DNA of 64,000 nucleotides from JAGOBP01 sp046328575. GTDB taxonomy: Bacteria > Chloroflexota > Anaerolineae > Fen-1058. A program made the translations under genes and the position numbers. Of this stretch, positions 27,321-35,742 are shown piece after piece. Position 1 is the stretch's first letter. Each line of letters opens with the position of its first letter. A model generated the notes under the pieces. It searched no databases and had not been told where the DNA came from. It saw nothing but the letters and a program-made list of their open reading frames with translations. Where the stretch lies: positions 1 to 64,000 of the forward strand of contig JAXLWI010000018.1 of the NCBI GenBank assembly GCA_046328575.1. Reading direction: 5' to 3'.

Positions 27321-27471
27321 AAGGAGTCCATCACTTGCTTGATCAAAATCTTAAGGCACGGCGATTATAACATGGTTGAAACTCATTACACGGGTGAATG
27401 GTCGGCTGCAAATCGCCACGGGTATAATTGTCTTGCTCGGATCAAGTAAAGCGATAACCAAGGCATACAAC

Positions 27472-28845
27472 ATGCGACACAAGATTCGTCTCGGTGCACG
27501 GCGATTGGGCTTAGTAGCAAGTTACGGTATTTTCTTTGTAGCTGTGGCGCTGCTCATCGGCCAAGAGTACCCCGTGCCAGGTGCGTTCGAAACGAAAATT
27601 TCACGGGCCGTCGGCGCTCAGTTGTTTGATTTCGTTGAATGGACCCTCGACGCCTGGCGGGAGAAGGCCGCTCAGATCGCCGTGCCGCTCGATCGGTATT
27701 TATCCGATAATCAGCGTAGTAAATTTGTGCTGGACTTCATGCAGTTGATGCGCGACTACTGGCAGTATGAGTCGCAAGTCCGCCAGATCTACGCCAAAGA
27801 GAGCGCTGAAAACGCGGTAACTGCTTCGGCCGATTTGCGCGCGAAGCGCGATGTTGTTCGGGCCGAAATCGAACAGCGGCGGCCAACCGCCGAAGCGATC
27901 ATTCAGCAGCAAATTTCGTCTGTGTTGATCGACGAGGGCTTTGGTGTAGGCGGCGAGGTCTTTCCGCCTGTGGCCGTGCGGATCACGCCCCTGCCCTATA
28001 TCCTAATCGTTTCGCCGCGCGACGAAATTCGGCGCGATCTCAGTGAAGGACTGGAGACCGGTCTGAACGTCGATCAAGCCGAAGCGCTCGAAACACGCGT
28101 ATTAAGCGAGACGAACCGATCGGCGCTAGTGGTGCCGATCGGGGGGCTGGCTGACTATCCGGCGATGATCCTTGAATCGACTGAGTTGTTGTTTCTGCTG
28201 CAGACTTGTTCGCATGAATGGTCGCATCATTGGTTGTATCTGCGTCCGCTCGGTTACAGTTATCTCGCCGAAGATGCGCCGGATGTTCGCACCATCAACG
28301 AAACGGTCGCATCGGTCTTTGGCGACGAGATCGGCTTGAAGGTGATGCGGCGTTTCTATTTAGATGAGTTAAAGCGTACGTTTCCGGATCTGGTTGAACC
28401 AAAGCCGCTGACTATTCCCACGCCGGAACCGCCGCAGCCACCGACCACTTCACCTAACCAGCAAGAGTTTAGCGTTAGTCGCGCTCTGCATGATACGCGT
28501 GTTCAGGTGGATAAAATGTTAGCGGAAGCCCGTGACTTGGAGAAAGCGGGTCAAACGGATCAGGCGCAGGCTAAGATTGTTGCAGCGGAAGACTACATGG
28601 AGCAACAGCGTCGCTACATCAACTCGCAAGGCTACGGCATCCGCAAATTGAACCAGGCGTACTTTGCTTTTTACGGCGCGTATGCCGATTCACCCGGCGC
28701 TGCTGGCAGCGATCCTGTCGGCCCGAACGTGATCGCGTTGCGCGTCTACAGCCCAACGGTCCGCGAATTTATGGATCGAGTTTCCAGCGTATTGACGATT
28801 GAACGCTTACGGCAAGCGGTTGATGACTTGAAGCCGAAGTCGTGA
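27472..28845 (+). CDS. Membrane-anchored protein with HExxH motif (putative zinc metallopeptidase)
   Basis: 457 residues from ATG 27472. I chose this start because a perfect TATAAT lies at 27423-27428, so the upstream ATG at 27376 would precede the transcript. A basic stretch and one helix ('LGLVASYGIFFVAVALLIG') anchor the N-terminus. The middle contains 'CSHEWSHHWLYL', an HExxH zinc motif followed by a further His. About 25-40 residues later comes 'NETVASVFGDEIG', which could give the third (Glu) ligand of a gluzincin. After a Pro/Thr linker ('PTPEPPQPPTTSP') comes a helical tail with 'RYINSQGYGIRKLNQAYFAF'. 'FYGAYADSPGAAGSDPVGP' near the end looks like a substrate-cleft loop. I do not recognise a named family. 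Peptidase activity is inference from the motif. Confidence 0.6.
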   Translation: MRHKIRLGARRLGLVASYGIFFVAVALLIGQEYPVPGAFETKISRAVGAQLFDFVEWTLDAWREKAAQIAVPLDRYLSDNQRSKFVLDFMQLMRDYWQYESQVRQIYAKESAENAVTASADLRAKRDVVRAEIEQRRPTAEAIIQQQISSVLIDEGFGVGGEVFPPVAVRITPLPYILIVSPRDEIRRDLSEGLETGLNVDQAEALETRVLSETNRSALVVPIGGLADYPAMILESTELLFLLQTCSHEWSHHWLYLRPLGYSYLAEDAPDVRTINETVASVFGDEIGLKVMRRFYLDELKRTFPDLVEPKPLTIPTPEPPQPPTTSPNQQEFSVSRALHDTRVQVDKMLAEARDLEKAGQTDQAQAKIVAAEDYMEQQRRYINSQGYGIRKLNQAYFAFYGAYADSPGAAGSDPVGPNVIALRVYSPTVREFMDRVSSVLTIERLRQAVDDLKPKS

Positions 28846-28846
28846 T

Positions 28847-29341
28847 CTAACCGTTGTTGGTTTTCACGGCCGATCCACACCACGGACAAACAGCACTCTC
28901 GGCATCGATCCATTTCACGGCGTCGGAGCGTAGCGCACCACCACACTTCTCGCACGTGTCGGGCAACGAGCGCGTTGGTAGTGATTGAGGTGCAAACACT
29001 ACGTCGCAACGACCACAATAGTACAACTCGGTCCAATGTTGTAGTGAGACTTGCCACGCTGCATGGTCACGCGGATAGCGAGCGACTTTATCGCGCCAGT
29101 TTTGCCACAACACCAGCGGCATCGCCACCCATCCGATGCCGGCTGTGAACAGACCAACCGCCAGCGTTAACAGGATTTCGTTTTGCGACAGATGGAATTT
29201 TTCCGGCGGGCGTTGAGGCTCAGTCGGTGGTTTCAAACGCGGCGCGAGGTTTGGATAAGCAGCGCTGTTGCCGAAGATAACGCTGACCTTCTCCACCCGA
29301 TCGGTTTGGGCGCACTTAAAGCAAGCCGGTTTTGCGGACAT
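28847..29341 (-). CDS. Membrane protein with four CxxC pairs (zinc-ribbon type)
   Basis: About 164 residues. One CxxC pair ('CFKC') is at the extreme N-terminus and three ('CGRC', 'CEKC', 'CPWC') are in the last 60 residues. Between them lies a hydrophobic region 'ILLTLAVGLFTAGIGWVAMPLVLW' (one long or two short membrane helices). Cys pairs on both sides of a membrane segment suggest two zinc ribbons. The role is unknown. Start is uncertain: ATG 29341 or GTG 29356, the latter overlapping the stop of the M20 peptidase gene by a few codons. In either case the two genes are probably co-transcribed. Confidence 0.55.
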   Translation of the reverse strand: MSAKPACFKCAQTDRVEKVSVIFGNSAAYPNLAPRLKPPTEPQRPPEKFHLSQNEILLTLAVGLFTAGIGWVAMPLVLWQNWRDKVARYPRDHAAWQVSLQHWTELYYCGRCDVVFAPQSLPTRSLPDTCEKCGGALRSDAVKWIDAESAVCPWCGSAVKTNNG

Positions 29342-29346
29342 CGCGC

Positions 29347-30486
29347 TTAGTCCCACTGGGTGAAGATGGTTGCCAGCAGTGCCGCCCGTTCCGCCAGACT
29401 CTCGATGATGACATGCTCATGGGCGGCATGAGCACCATCACCGCGCGCGCCCAGTCCGTCGAGTGTGGGCGTGCCTAAGGCGGCGGTGAAATTGCCGTCA
29501 CTGCCACCACCGGTCGATCCCTCTTCCAACTTCAAACCGATTGTTTCACCCAAGGCGCGCACCTTTTCAAAGGTGGCGATCATCATGGCATTGCGCTCCA
29601 TCGGCGGACGATTCAAACCGCCCGCGATCTCCAATCGAGCGCCCGGCAGGATCGGTTGTAGATTCTCGATCGTCGGCACCACCCGATCGATCTCACTCAT
29701 CTTCGAGACTCGAAAATCAACTTCCATCTTGGCGCGTTCCGGCACCACATTGCTGGCTGTGCCGCCCTTGATAACACCGGTATTGATGGTCGTCCCTGAC
29801 TCGTAGTCAGTCAGGGCTTGCAGTCGAACGATCTGATGTGCCAACTCGGCGATGGCGTTGATGCCCTTCTGGTGATCGACTCCCGCGTGCGCCGAGCGGC
29901 CGTGCGCGACGATTGTGAAGTCGCCCACGCCCTTGCGGAATGTTTTGAGTTGACCGCCCGCCATCGCCGGTTCCAGCACGAGCGCCAGCGCGCTGCGCTT
30001 GGCCTCGGTCTCAATCAATTCGCGCGAAGTGGTGCTGCCGACTTCTTCATCGCTAGTGAAGAGCATACGGACCGGTCGCCTGGGTGCTAGACCTGCGGCT
30101 TTGATAGCCTGTAAAGCCAGCAACAGGATGACCGTTCCAGCCTTCATGTCGTAGGCGCCAGGTCCGAGCAACTTCCCGGCTTCTTCGCGCAGCGGCATCG
30201 GGTGAAGTGTGCCGATGGGCCACACCGTGTCGAGGTGGCAAAGCGTCAAGAATTGGCCGGACCCGCTCGTGCCGCCGGACCAATCGGCGATGAGGTGATC
30301 TCCCGCGCTTGTTTGTGGAACCGATCGGACTTCTGCGCCGAACGCACGTAACTGCTCCGCCACAAAGGTCGAGCAGCGATCGACAGCGGCCTTATCGCCG
30401 GAGGGTGATTCGAGCGAGCACAGGTCTTTCAAAAGTTGGACTGCTTCGGAAGTGGCGGTCGTGCAGTAGTCTCGAAAATTGAGCAT
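29347..30486 (-). CDS. M20 family metallopeptidase (glutamate carboxypeptidase / ArgE-like)
   Basis: 379 residues. Two-zinc exopeptidase or deacylase fold. Metal and catalytic motifs appear in order: 'LTLCHLDTVWP' (His ligand, Asp), 'GPGAYDMKAGT' (bridging Asp), 'LFTSDEEVGS' (general-base Glu and Glu ligand), and 'GAHAAHEHV' near the end (final His ligand). The lid dimerisation domain 'GRSAHAGVDHQKGINAIAEL' is also present. The spacing matches carboxypeptidase G2 (CPG2), which removes C-terminal Glu. The real substrate is unknown, as M20 members act on many N-acyl amino acids and dipeptides. No signal peptide, so probably cytosolic. Confidence 0.9.
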   Translation of the reverse strand: MLNFRDYCTTATSEAVQLLKDLCSLESPSGDKAAVDRCSTFVAEQLRAFGAEVRSVPQTSAGDHLIADWSGGTSGSGQFLTLCHLDTVWPIGTLHPMPLREEAGKLLGPGAYDMKAGTVILLLALQAIKAAGLAPRRPVRMLFTSDEEVGSTTSRELIETEAKRSALALVLEPAMAGGQLKTFRKGVGDFTIVAHGRSAHAGVDHQKGINAIAELAHQIVRLQALTDYESGTTINTGVIKGGTASNVVPERAKMEVDFRVSKMSEIDRVVPTIENLQPILPGARLEIAGGLNRPPMERNAMMIATFEKVRALGETIGLKLEEGSTGGGSDGNFTAALGTPTLDGLGARGDGAHAAHEHVIIESLAERAALLATIFTQWD

Positions 30487-30505
30487 ATTCTATTCTGTAA
30501 AGTGG

Positions 30506-30521
30506 CGTTTCACGTGGAACA
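30506..30521. promoter_or_regulatory. parS: parS-like centromere site
   Basis: A 16-bp near-palindrome, CGTTTCACGTGGAACA, matching 14 of 16 positions of the widely conserved ParB site TGTTTCACGTGAAACA, with mismatches at positions 1 and 12 only. It lies in the 44-bp gap between two minus-strand genes, not in a coding region. It is 21 kb from the oriC proposed here, a normal distance for parS. Confidence 0.6.
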
Positions 30522-30530
30522 TGAGCGAGG

Positions 30531-31208
30531 CTAGGGAATGATCACAAAGGCGTCGGGCAATTGCTGAACCAATTGGATGATCGGGCCTAGTGCGCCGCGC
30601 AGTTTCGCCACGACCGGCCCCAAGCCTTTCTCGGCCAGCGGGATACTGACCGGCTGATCGAACACGACCGGGATTGTGTTACTGACCGGCACGTTGATTT
30701 CCAAGTGAACGGGTAACGAAGTCCCGGCAGGCAGCGCCAGACTTACGTTGCCGTTGATGCTGCCGAACTGCCCTAACGAAAATGTGGCGTAAGCGTTGAT
30801 GGGCACTGGTGCTTGAGTCACAACCGTCGTGTCCTGGTTGAGCGGGACGTCAAAGTGCACAGGCACCTGTTGATCGATCTTGATGGTATCTGCAATCGTG
30901 GCCTGACCAAGCCCCAGGAAGGCCGAATCTAACTGCCCGAGAATGCTGCCAACTGTCTGCTTGATGGCGCCAATTTGATTAATCAGAACTACGACCACGA
31001 TGATCAAGACCAGATTGATGATCATCGAGACCAGCAAACTGATATTTTTGACGCCATCCCAGAAGCGGCGTGGGAAGCGCTTACGCGGGATGGGATGCGC
31101 GTGCGGGGGGACCGACGTGACGGCGACGACCGCGCGGGCTTGATCGCTCGGCGGTTCGGGCGTGTTTGCTTTGGAATTTGTTGTTACTTGCGTATTCTCA
31201 GTTGCCAT
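30531..31208 (-). CDS. One-TM membrane protein of unknown function
   Basis: 225 residues. ATG at 31208 has 'AAGGAG' just upstream; an in-frame earlier ATG is less likely. A Thr/Ser/Pro-rich cytosolic N-terminus (about 45 residues, ending in 'RKRFPRRFW') leads to one strong membrane helix 'NISLLVSMIINLVLIIVVVV'. The rest is presumably outside: helical at first ('QTVGSILGQLDSAFLGLGQA') and then rich in short beta-like stretches with many Val/Pro ('VPVHFDVPLNQDTTVVTQAP', 'PVHLEINVPVSNTIPVVFDQ'). No enzyme motif. Similar proteins are common in Chloroflexota but I know no function. Confidence 0.6.
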   Translation of the reverse strand: MATENTQVTTNSKANTPEPPSDQARAVVAVTSVPPHAHPIPRKRFPRRFWDGVKNISLLVSMIINLVLIIVVVVLINQIGAIKQTVGSILGQLDSAFLGLGQATIADTIKIDQQVPVHFDVPLNQDTTVVTQAPVPINAYATFSLGQFGSINGNVSLALPAGTSLPVHLEINVPVSNTIPVVFDQPVSIPLAEKGLGPVVAKLRGALGPIIQLVQQLPDAFVIIP

Positions 31209-31242
31209 GTGCTTCTCCTTCAAGACTTACACTAATAAAAGA

Positions 31243-31276
31243 ATAAGAGCGCTCGCTATCGAACGAGCGCTCTTAT
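31243..31276 (-). terminator. Terminator hairpin between the ABC/hydrolase operon region and its neighbour
   Basis: Perfect 13-bp stem (31243-31255 with 31264-31276), 8-nt loop. On the minus strand it is followed by 'TCTTTTATTAG', so it most likely ends transcription of the ABC genes at 31334-33059. Confidence 0.85.
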
Positions 31277-31333
31277 CTTAGCATCGACTGATCGAGAAAG
31301 CAACTTGAATCCGGTTTGGATTCGGTCTCGATC

Positions 31334-32122
31334 TCACTTCCAGCGAGTCAGGATGACCTCGCGCTGGAATAGTTTGACGGCCAGCCAAACCATGACCATG
31401 TTGACGATCAGCAGTCCTAACCCAAAGAGCAGCATTGTAGTCAGGTTCAGCGTAATGAACCCGATGATGCGGCCAAAGAGGAGCATCATGACTGGCAGGA
31501 TCAGCAATGCGCTGATCTGTTCAGCTGCGCGCGGATCGTTGACGCGCGACGAGATGACGACGGCCGTCGTCACCGACAGCACGCACAGCAACGGTGCAAC
31601 GACAAGCATGCCGGCCAGCCACATCGGGTCGGCGATCAGGGCGAAGACGCGTTCGCTAACGGCGAAGGCTCGTGCGGTGAGGAGGAACAGTCCAAACGAC
31701 ACCCACGTCGCCACGATGGCGGGGATCACCGCTGCCAGACCCTTACCCAAAATGATCTCGGTGGTTGAGGTCGGTGTCGCCAGCAGCGGCTCTAGCGAGC
31801 GCGTGGTCTTCTCGCCGACGATGCTGTAGGCGGCGATTGTCACAGGAATCATCACCGGGATGATCAGAAACAGCGCCATGAACGAGCCGACCAGATAGCC
31901 CTGCATGCATTCGGTGTCACTGAGGCCTTGTGCCGCACAGGCAGCGAGGACGGCCGCGGGCGCGTCGTTCATTTCGCTCGACGGCACCTGGCGCATAATC
32001 ACCAATTGCACCACCAAAATGACGACGAACAACACCGGCATCAAGGCTACGGTGAACAGCACCATCTTGTTCTTAAAAACCTCAGCCCATTCTTTATCGA
32101 TAAGCGTTTGAATTCGGTTCAT
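31334..32122 (-). CDS. ABC transporter permease (ABC-2 type)
   Basis: 262 residues. The first helix is followed by an external loop of about 50 residues with a Cys pair ('LAACAAQGLSDTEC'). Five more helices complete the protein. 'SIVGEKTTRSLEPLLATPTS' is the signature coupling element of ABC-2 / NatB-type permeases ('E+E..T.E.LL.sP.s'). ATG at 32122 follows 'AGGTGA'. It lies five bases after the ATPase gene on the same strand, and both were probably made as one transcript, forming an exporter (as in NatA-NatB sodium or drug exporters). Substrate unknown. Confidence 0.85.
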   Translation of the reverse strand: MNRIQTLIDKEWAEVFKNKMVLFTVALMPVLFVVILVVQLVIMRQVPSSEMNDAPAAVLAACAAQGLSDTECMQGYLVGSFMALFLIIPVMIPVTIAAYSIVGEKTTRSLEPLLATPTSTTEIILGKGLAAVIPAIVATWVSFGLFLLTARAFAVSERVFALIADPMWLAGMLVVAPLLCVLSVTTAVVISSRVNDPRAAEQISALLILPVMMLLFGRIIGFITLNLTTMLLFGLGLLIVNMVMVWLAVKLFQREVILTRWK

Positions 32123-32126
32123 GGCT

Positions 32127-33059
32127 TCACCTGTTATTCCCATTGATCAACGAGAAATAGACGTCTTCTAATGAGTGACGCACTTCGCTGACAAATTGCA
32201 CTTCCGCTCCGGCTTCCACCAATGCCTTGACGATGATGGGGTTCGCCGTTTCAGGCTCGTCCAATGCCACCGTCAAACGACTGTCTTCAATCTCAACTTG
32301 CTTGACGAAGTCGAATTGCTTGAGTCGATCACTGTACATCGCCTCCATGCGTTTTAACTTGAACTCGACTGTGCGGCCAAACAGCGAGGTGCGCATGCGG
32401 CTGGGCGAATCTACTTTGATCAGCCGCTGTTTGAACACGCCGATGCGATCGCACAACCGATCAGCTTCGTCGAGGTTGTGCGTGCACAGAAAAATCGTGC
32501 GGCCTTCGGTCTTCAACTCCTCGATGAAATCGCGCACCAACTTAGCCGCCTCAGGATCGAGGGCCGCCGTGGGTTCATCGAGAAACACCGTGGCTGGTTC
32601 ATGCAAGATCGCGCGCGCGATGGCTAATTTCTGCTTCATGCCTTTGGAAAATGATCCGGCCGGATCATGACGGCGCTCCCACAAGCCCAGCATACGTAGA
32701 TACTTCTCGACCTGACCAGCGACATCGCGCACGCCATACAGCTGCGCATAGATCGATAGATTCTTTTCGGCACTTAGCCGATCGTACATGCCGGGCTGTT
32801 CGGTGAGAATTCCGATCGAGGCCCGAATCTGCGCGTCCTGCTTCCCGACTTCGAAGTTGTTTACCCAGGCTCGTCCGGCACTCGGCGCGATCAGGGCACT
32901 TAGCATACGAACGGTCGTTGTTTTGCCTGCGCCATTCGGTCCAAGGAACCCGAAGACTTCGCCTTGCTTGATGTCGAGATTAAGTTGATCCACCGCTTGA
33001 ATCTGGCCGGTGCGTTTGTCGCCGTTAAAAACTTTCGCGAGTCCTTCAGTTTTGATCAT
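32127..33059 (-). CDS. ABC transporter ATP-binding protein (NatA-like)
   Basis: 310 residues, a single nucleotide-binding domain with a C-terminal extension. Walker A 'GPNGAGKTTTVRM', Q-loop region 'GILTEQPGMYDRLSAEKNL', signature 'SFSKGMKQKLAIARA' (SKGM in place of SGGQ, typical of exporters of the ABC-2 class), Walker B 'TVFLDEPTAALDP' and the H-loop 'IFLCTHNLDEADRL'. The last 80 residues are the accessory domain usual for this group. It works with the permease next to it. Upstream, a lipoprotein hydrolase and a GntR regulator lie on the same strand about 20 bp away, so the four genes probably form one operon. Confidence 0.93.
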   Translation of the reverse strand: MIKTEGLAKVFNGDKRTGQIQAVDQLNLDIKQGEVFGFLGPNGAGKTTTVRMLSALIAPSAGRAWVNNFEVGKQDAQIRASIGILTEQPGMYDRLSAEKNLSIYAQLYGVRDVAGQVEKYLRMLGLWERRHDPAGSFSKGMKQKLAIARAILHEPATVFLDEPTAALDPEAAKLVRDFIEELKTEGRTIFLCTHNLDEADRLCDRIGVFKQRLIKVDSPSRMRTSLFGRTVEFKLKRMEAMYSDRLKQFDFVKQVEIEDSRLTVALDEPETANPIIVKALVEAGAEVQFVSEVRHSLEDVYFSLINGNNR

Positions 33060-33079
33060 TCTATATTACTCCTGTAGAC

Positions 33080-34498
33080 TTACTTGCTTTTAACCCAGGC
33101 GGCAATATCGTCTACCACGCTCTGCGCCACATGCCCGGGTTGTTGATATTCAGCCGGAGTGCTCTTACCCGTGCCCGAAATGAACAGGTGATACAGATCG
33201 GGATAGGACTTAAACTGGACATTGCTGTGACTTGACAGAGCCGTCTGCCAGTTTTTGAAATCAACCATTGTCACCTGATAATCACGTTCGCCTTGCAAGA
33301 TCAACATCGGCAGTGTGAGTTGGCTGGCTAACTCAGTTGGCCTATAGTTCTGCAGATCGAGCCAGTACGACACCGGAATATTCAGGATCGGCGGTTTGGA
33401 TTCGTCACCAGGCTTCAACGCTTTGACCGCATCGACTTGCGTCTTGAGCTCAGTCACCGTGGACGTTGGAACTGACGAGCCGCTGAGCGAAGCGATGTAC
33501 TGTACCTGTTCTAACATCGCATCTTCGAGCGGCCGCGTTGCCCCGGCAAGAATGATCAGGCCCGCGATGTTCGTGTCGGCCTGAGCAATGCGCGGCGCGA
33601 GATAGCCGCCCAGACTGTGCCCCACCACAAAGACGCGCTTGGGATCGATGTTGGGTGTCTGTCGCAACAACTCTACCGCAACCTCCGCATCGTCGATCGA
33701 CTCTTCTTTGACAGTGAAGTTTTTAACGTCAGTTAATTTCTCGGCGTACACTTTGGTGCGTTTATCATAGCGCAGCACGGCGATGCCCTGCGACGCTAGA
33801 CCCCAAGCGAGATCTTTGAACGGTTTGTTTGGCCCGATCGTTTCATCGCGATCGTTCGGGCCGGAGCCGTGGACCAGGACGATGGCCGCAAAGGGGCCGG
33901 TACCTTTCGGTAGCGTTAATGTCCCCGGCAACTGCCACTCCCCTGTGCCGATGGTGACGTCTTTCTCCTCGATCTTCGTCTGATCAACGTAGGCCGGCGG
34001 CGCGTATGAGGTCGATGACGCCGAATTGACGGGCACAAACTGCAGCCCACCGATCTTGCCACTCGTTGTATCGACACTCACTCGGAAACCGAGTGAACCT
34101 TTTTCGAAGTTCACGGTGAGCAGGATAACGTCGTATTTGTCTTTGCGCGCCAGGAATTGCTTGTCAGTGGTGTTTTGATACCCGCCAAATTGCGCCTTCA
34201 CGCCATCCCAGGCTTGCTTCAATTTATCTTGTGGCAGTGCTGTTGTCATCGCATCATCGAAGCTGGCAATCATGCTGGCGAAATCCTGTTTGACGAATTG
34301 GTCGAGCATTTTCTCAGATGTCGCAATCGATGCTGGCACAGATTCGGGCGTCGGCGCGGAAACTGTCGGCGGCACCGCGGTGGGTGGTACGGCCGGTGCA
34401 GTTGGCGCGGTTGTGGGGGCAGCCGCGGGCTGAGCCGCACACGCTGCCAAAATGAGGATCAGGCTTGCGCCTATAAGAGACTGCGTTAACTTCAACAT
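33080..34498 (-). CDS. Lipoprotein alpha/beta hydrolase with N-terminal DUF3887-like domain
   Basis: 472 residues. Signal peptide with lipobox 'LILAAC' (Cys near residue 19), then about 35 residues of Ala/Pro/Thr linker, then a DUF3887-like domain (about 60-160: 'MLDQFVKQDFASMIASFDDA'). The hydrolase part has 'IVLVHGSGPNDRDETIG' (oxyanion-hole side), 'VFVVGHSLGGYLAPRIA' (nucleophile Ser), 'PMLILQGERDYQVTMVDFKN' (Asp) and 'DLYHLFISGTG' (His). Such enzymes act outside the cell; the natural ester or peptide is unknown. ATG at 34498 lies one base after the stop of the GntR gene, so the two are translationally coupled. The same architecture without the DUF is repeated at 42702. Confidence 0.87.
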   Translation of the reverse strand: MLKLTQSLIGASLILILAACAAQPAAAPTTAPTAPAVPPTAVPPTVSAPTPESVPASIATSEKMLDQFVKQDFASMIASFDDAMTTALPQDKLKQAWDGVKAQFGGYQNTTDKQFLARKDKYDVILLTVNFEKGSLGFRVSVDTTSGKIGGLQFVPVNSASSTSYAPPAYVDQTKIEEKDVTIGTGEWQLPGTLTLPKGTGPFAAIVLVHGSGPNDRDETIGPNKPFKDLAWGLASQGIAVLRYDKRTKVYAEKLTDVKNFTVKEESIDDAEVAVELLRQTPNIDPKRVFVVGHSLGGYLAPRIAQADTNIAGLIILAGATRPLEDAMLEQVQYIASLSGSSVPTSTVTELKTQVDAVKALKPGDESKPPILNIPVSYWLDLQNYRPTELASQLTLPMLILQGERDYQVTMVDFKNWQTALSSHSNVQFKSYPDLYHLFISGTGKSTPAEYQQPGHVAQSVVDDIAAWVKSK

Positions 34499-34499
34499 A

Positions 34500-34904
34500 C
34501 TATCGGATACCTTTCTTGGTTTTACGTTTCCAATTGTGAAGCGTGCGATCAAACGCCGCTTCGATTTCTTGATGGGTATAGCCTAGACTCAGCGCGTCCA
34601 AAATGGTTTGATCGATTTTGGCCTGCAACGACTCCCGCCGATGCTGTTGCAAATGCGGCTGATTGGTCCGCTCGGCGATGAAAGTTCCGCGCCCTTGCTG
34701 CGCCGAGATGACCCCTTCCCGATCGAGCTGATCGTAAGCGCGCGCCACGGTGTTGGTATGAACGTGTAACTCCGCAGCCAGCGCGCGGACGGTGGGCAGC
34801 CGATCGCGCGGTTTCAGTTGACCGCTGGCAACTTGATGTTTGATATGTTGAACCAATTGAGCGTAGATGGGCGAGCGCCGGTGTGAATCAAGTTTGAGGT
34901 CCAT
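34500..34904 (-). CDS. GntR-family regulator, YtrA subfamily
   Basis: 134 residues. N-terminal winged helix: 'PIYAQLVQHIKHQVASGQLK', 'RDRLPTVRALAAELHVHTNT', 'VARAYDQLDREGVISAQQGR' then 'GTFI'. Only about 50 helical residues follow, which is the short tail that defines the YtrA group. YtrA members generally repress the ABC transporter operon they head, fitting the gene order here (regulator, hydrolase, ATPase, permease). Nested inverted repeats overlie the promoter just upstream of the start, so autorepression is likely. No ligand can be inferred. Confidence 0.9.
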   Translation of the reverse strand: MDLKLDSHRRSPIYAQLVQHIKHQVASGQLKPRDRLPTVRALAAELHVHTNTVARAYDQLDREGVISAQQGRGTFIAERTNQPHLQQHRRESLQAKIDQTILDALSLGYTHQEIEAAFDRTLHNWKRKTKKGIR

Positions 34905-34905
34905 A

Positions 34906-34940
34906 AAATTGTCCTAAGTCACATGTGACAATTTTAGGAC
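34906..34940. promoter_or_regulatory. Nested inverted repeats: probable GntR operator
   Basis: Three overlapping perfect inverted repeats within 35 bp. AAAATTGTC (34906-34914) pairs with GACAATTTT (34927-34935). GTCCTAA (34911-34917) pairs with TTAGGAC (34934-34940). GTCACATGTGAC (34918-34929) is a 12-bp palindrome. They lie directly upstream of the GntR gene's start codon at 34904. Which one is bound is not known. Confidence 0.7.
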
Positions 34941-35004
34941 GGTTTGGCGGGAAGTCAATCGGCCAAAAGGCGGAGAGGAAACTGGATAATTGGCGGGGAA
35001 AACA

Positions 35005-35035
35005 AACGGGACCCGATCGTCGATCGGGTCCCGTT
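35005..35035 (-). terminator. Ferritin gene terminator with CGATCG arms
   Basis: Inverted repeat of 15 bp arms (35005-35019 and 35021-35035) around one base, so effectively a 13-bp stem with a small loop. On the minus strand it is followed by 'TGTTTTCC'. The loop region reads CGATCGTCGATCGG. Confidence 0.85.
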
Positions 35036-35056
35036 GAGACGCAACAACGGCGGTGC

Positions 35057-35542
35057 TTACTTATTGACGTGCGCTAGATACGCTTCCACCATCAACACGT
35101 TCGGCCCGGCCTTCTTGATCACGTCCAGGTTCGTTGAGGCCGTGGCGATTTCTTCGACCTGCTCGTTGACGAACCACTGCAGGAAGTTCTGCGCGGCGTA
35201 ATTCTTCTCGGCGACGGCGAGCGTCATCAGATCGTTAATCTGAGATGTCGTGCGTTCTTCAGCATCCAGCGCTAACTGCGCGGCCGCCTCTGCCGAGGCG
35301 AAGGTGTTCTGCGCGCCGGGGATAGCAGGGATTTCGACCTTGCCGCCCGCATCCAGAATGAACTCCACAAACTTCATGGCATGTTCGCGTTCTTCCTCGG
35401 CCTGCTTGTAGAACATCTTTGCGAGGCCCTTGAGGCTTTCGCCGTCAAACCACGCGGCGATGGCGACGTATTGATTCGAGTTGGCTAATTCGTGGCCGAT
35501 TTGAGCATTGAATGCAGCGTTGATTTTGTCACTGATCAACAT
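35057..35542 (-). CDS. ftnA: Ferritin (non-haem, FtnA type)
   Basis: 161 residues, a four-helix bundle that assembles into a 24-subunit iron-storage shell and oxidises Fe2+. Ferroxidase-site residues are at the expected places: E18 ('GHELANSNQY'), Y25, E51 and H54 ('AEEEREHAMKF'), the Glu of 'LDAEERTTSQI' and the Gln of 'NEQVEEIA' late in the protein. ATG at 35542 has 'AGGAGGT' seven bases upstream. The gene stands alone between two unrelated genes. No Fur box was recognised in the short upstream gap. Confidence 0.93.
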   Translation of the reverse strand: MLISDKINAAFNAQIGHELANSNQYVAIAAWFDGESLKGLAKMFYKQAEEEREHAMKFVEFILDAGGKVEIPAIPGAQNTFASAEAAAQLALDAEERTTSQINDLMTLAVAEKNYAAQNFLQWFVNEQVEEIATASTNLDVIKKAGPNVLMVEAYLAHVNK

Positions 35543-35742
35543 GAGATGACCTCCTGAATGGAATAGCGGTAGCCCGCTTAAGGTGTTCGGAATTTCACCA
35601 AATATTATAACCTGTCATCGGCAAAAGGTAAACGACTTTTCGGCGTGAGTAAGTGCTGGCTTGCTGTTGATATGCTCAACTTTACCGTAAAATCGGCTAT
35701 AATTGCGGGCGCTAGTTCTTATTCTTGTTTGAGGTCACCTCC

